A program made the translations under genes and the position numbers. From Eledone cirrhosa (Eukaryota; Mollusca; Cephalopoda; Octopoda; Eledonidae), in contig OZ024759.1 in the NCBI GenBank assembly GCA_964016885.1, positions 3,755,546 to 3,819,545 of the forward strand: 64,000 nt of DNA, given 5' to 3'. Positions 63,101 through 64,000 of the stretch are shown piece after piece. Numbering within the stretch: position 1 is the stretch's first letter; the number at the start of each line of letters is the position of its first letter. The notes under the pieces are model-generated. The model saw only the letters and a program-made list of their open reading frames with translations, was not told the origin of the DNA and made no database searches.

Positions 63101-64000
63101 TGTGTGTCTACAATGTCTGTGTGTCTACAGTGTCTGTGTCTACAGTGTCTGTGTGTCTACAGTGTCTGTGTCTACAGTGTCTGTGTGTCCACATTGTCTG
63201 TGTCTACAGTGTCTGTGTGTCTACAGTGTCTGTGTCTACAGTGTCTGTGTGTCTACAGTGTCTGTGTCTACAGTATCTGTGTGTCTACAGTGTCTGTGTG
63301 TCTACAATGTCTGTGTGTCTACAATGTCTGTGTGTCTACAATGTCTGTGTGTCTACAGTGTCTGTGTGTCTACAGTGTCTGTGTATCTACAGTGTCTGTG
63401 TGTCTACAGTGACTGTGTGTCTACAATGTCTGTGTGTCTACAATGTCTGTGTCTACAGTGTCTGTGTATCTACAGTGTCTGTGTGTCTACAATGCCTGTG
63501 TCTCTACATTGTCTGTGTCTACAGTGTCTGTGTGTCTACAATGTCTGTGTGTCTACAATGTCTGTGTCTCTACAGTGTCTGTGTGTCTACAATGTCTGTG
63601 TGTTTACAATGTCTGTGTCTACAGTGTCTGTGTGTCTACAGTGTCTGTGTGTCTACAATATCTGTGTGTCTACAATATCTGTGTGTCTACAGTGTCTGTA
63701 TCTACAGTGTCTGTGTATCTACAGTGTCTGTGTCTCTACAGTGTCTGTGTCTACAATGTCTGTGTGTCTAAGGTGTCTGTGTGTCTACAGTGTCTGTGTG
63801 TCTACAGTGACTGTGTGTCTACAGTGTCTGTGTGTCTAAAATGTCTGTGTCTACAGTTTCTGTGTGTCTACAGTGTCTGTGTGTCTACAATGTCTGTGTG
63901 TCTACAGTGTCTGTGTCTACAGTGTCTGTGTCTACAGTGTCTGTGTGTCTAAAATGTCTGTGTCTACAGTGACTGTGTGTCTACAGTGTCTACAATGTTT
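57111..64000. repeat. Distal array segment to the window edge
   Basis: The 57.1-58.6 kb part matches 33.7-35.1 kb at about 23.4-23.5 kb distance. The part from about 60.7 kb to the edge matches 46.6-49.9 kb at about 14.05 kb. The final bases (acagtgtctacaatgttt) are mid-block, so the array clearly continues. Confidence 0.7.

Larger units (their letters stand above)
3338..64000 (-). other. Upstream intron (partial) of the FAS1 gene, occupied by the giant array
   Basis: Everything from the acceptor at 3338 to the right edge lies upstream of the FAS1 exon in transcript order, and no other exon is seen. The 3337 exon starts mid-codon and mid-domain, so an upstream exon must exist. It must lie beyond base 64000 unless the gene is broken, making this intron at least 60.6 kb. 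That this is one intron is an inference. Confidence 0.5.
3656..64000. repeat. Giant 15/17-bp minisatellite array, continuing past the window
   Basis: The region is an uninterrupted head-to-tail array. The main unit is ctgtgtgtctacagtgt (17 bp). The second form, ctgtgtctacagtgt (15 bp), lacks one GT. Frequent variants are acaatg for acagtg, gcctg or gactg for gtctg, ctgagtc, tctaaaatg, gtatgtg, gtttgtg, tctctg and a 9-bp form (tctacagtg). At 15-17 bp per unit the 60.3 kb would hold about 3,700 units. The plus strand is strongly G+T rich (12 of 17 bases). I found no unique insertion, transposon or gene inside it. The right end is not reached. Every plus-strand ORF is a frame-independent product of the unit, and the minus strand has a TAG in nearly every unit. 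Confidence 0.98.

Noticed and set aside
3690..64000. Hundreds of long plus-strand ORFs (up to 964 codons) encoding Cys-rich repeats
   Set aside because: The 17-bp unit has no forward stop in any frame, so overlapping ORFs appear in all three frames with the same cyclic peptide. They end only at chance variants (gtgactg, ctgagtc, ctaaaatg, ctagag). There is no promoter, splice or codon-bias support.
3656..64000. CRISPR array
   Set aside because: There are no unique spacers between repeats. Units abut head to tail, and the context is eukaryotic with introns and SINEs.
3656..64000. Telomeric or centromeric satellite
   Set aside because: The unit is not TTAGGG-like. A centromeric role cannot be excluded from sequence, but the flanking spliced exons and intron context argue for an interstitial intronic minisatellite.

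Overview
The window is eukaryotic and most likely from a cephalopod mollusc (octopus, squid or cuttlefish). Three things point there: two tRNA-derived SINE copies whose heads and bodies I recognise from cephalopod genomes, decayed LINE 3' ends of types common in those genomes, and spliceosomal exons of a multi-domain FAS1 (fasciclin-like) gene. The species assignment is recognition from memory, not a search result.

Bases 1-3655 are ordinary intron or intergenic sequence. They hold a decayed LINE fragment on the plus strand (81-375) and a second LINE 3' end on the minus strand (about 776-1190). Two SINEs on the minus strand follow (about 1230-1507 and 1930-2040), with a short TAA/TAG microsatellite, a 38-bp minisatellite of about nine copies (2696-3021) and an AT-rich/poly-A stretch. 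Two minus-strand exons, 3337-3187 and 1853-1628, match in splice phase. Together they encode the end of one FAS1 domain and the start of the next. A degenerate TG-rich stretch (3391-3655) leads into the array.

Bases 3656-64000 are a single, uninterrupted minisatellite running off the right edge. It is built almost entirely from a 17-bp unit (ctgtgtgtctacagtgt) and a 15-bp form lacking one GT. At these unit lengths the 60.3 kb would hold about 3,700 units (estimate, not a count). The array is hierarchical. Point variants form characteristic blocks, and blocks with a 14-bp palindrome (actgtatatacagt, 53 copies by eye) alternate with blocks without it. Blocks recur at about 6.1 and 4.3 kb spacing. 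A 10.4-kb segment is tandemly duplicated (5568-16040 and 16041-26447), and material from about 17.7-34 kb recurs at 35.1-52 kb. Smaller 1.7-3.3 kb duplications occupy 50.5-57 kb.

There is no convincing protein-coding gene in the array. The many long plus-strand ORFs arise because the unit has no stop in any forward frame. The array lies immediately upstream of the 3337-3187 exon in transcript order, so the simplest reading is a giant intronic minisatellite inside a FAS1-domain gene. The next upstream exon would lie beyond base 64000 and cannot be seen.
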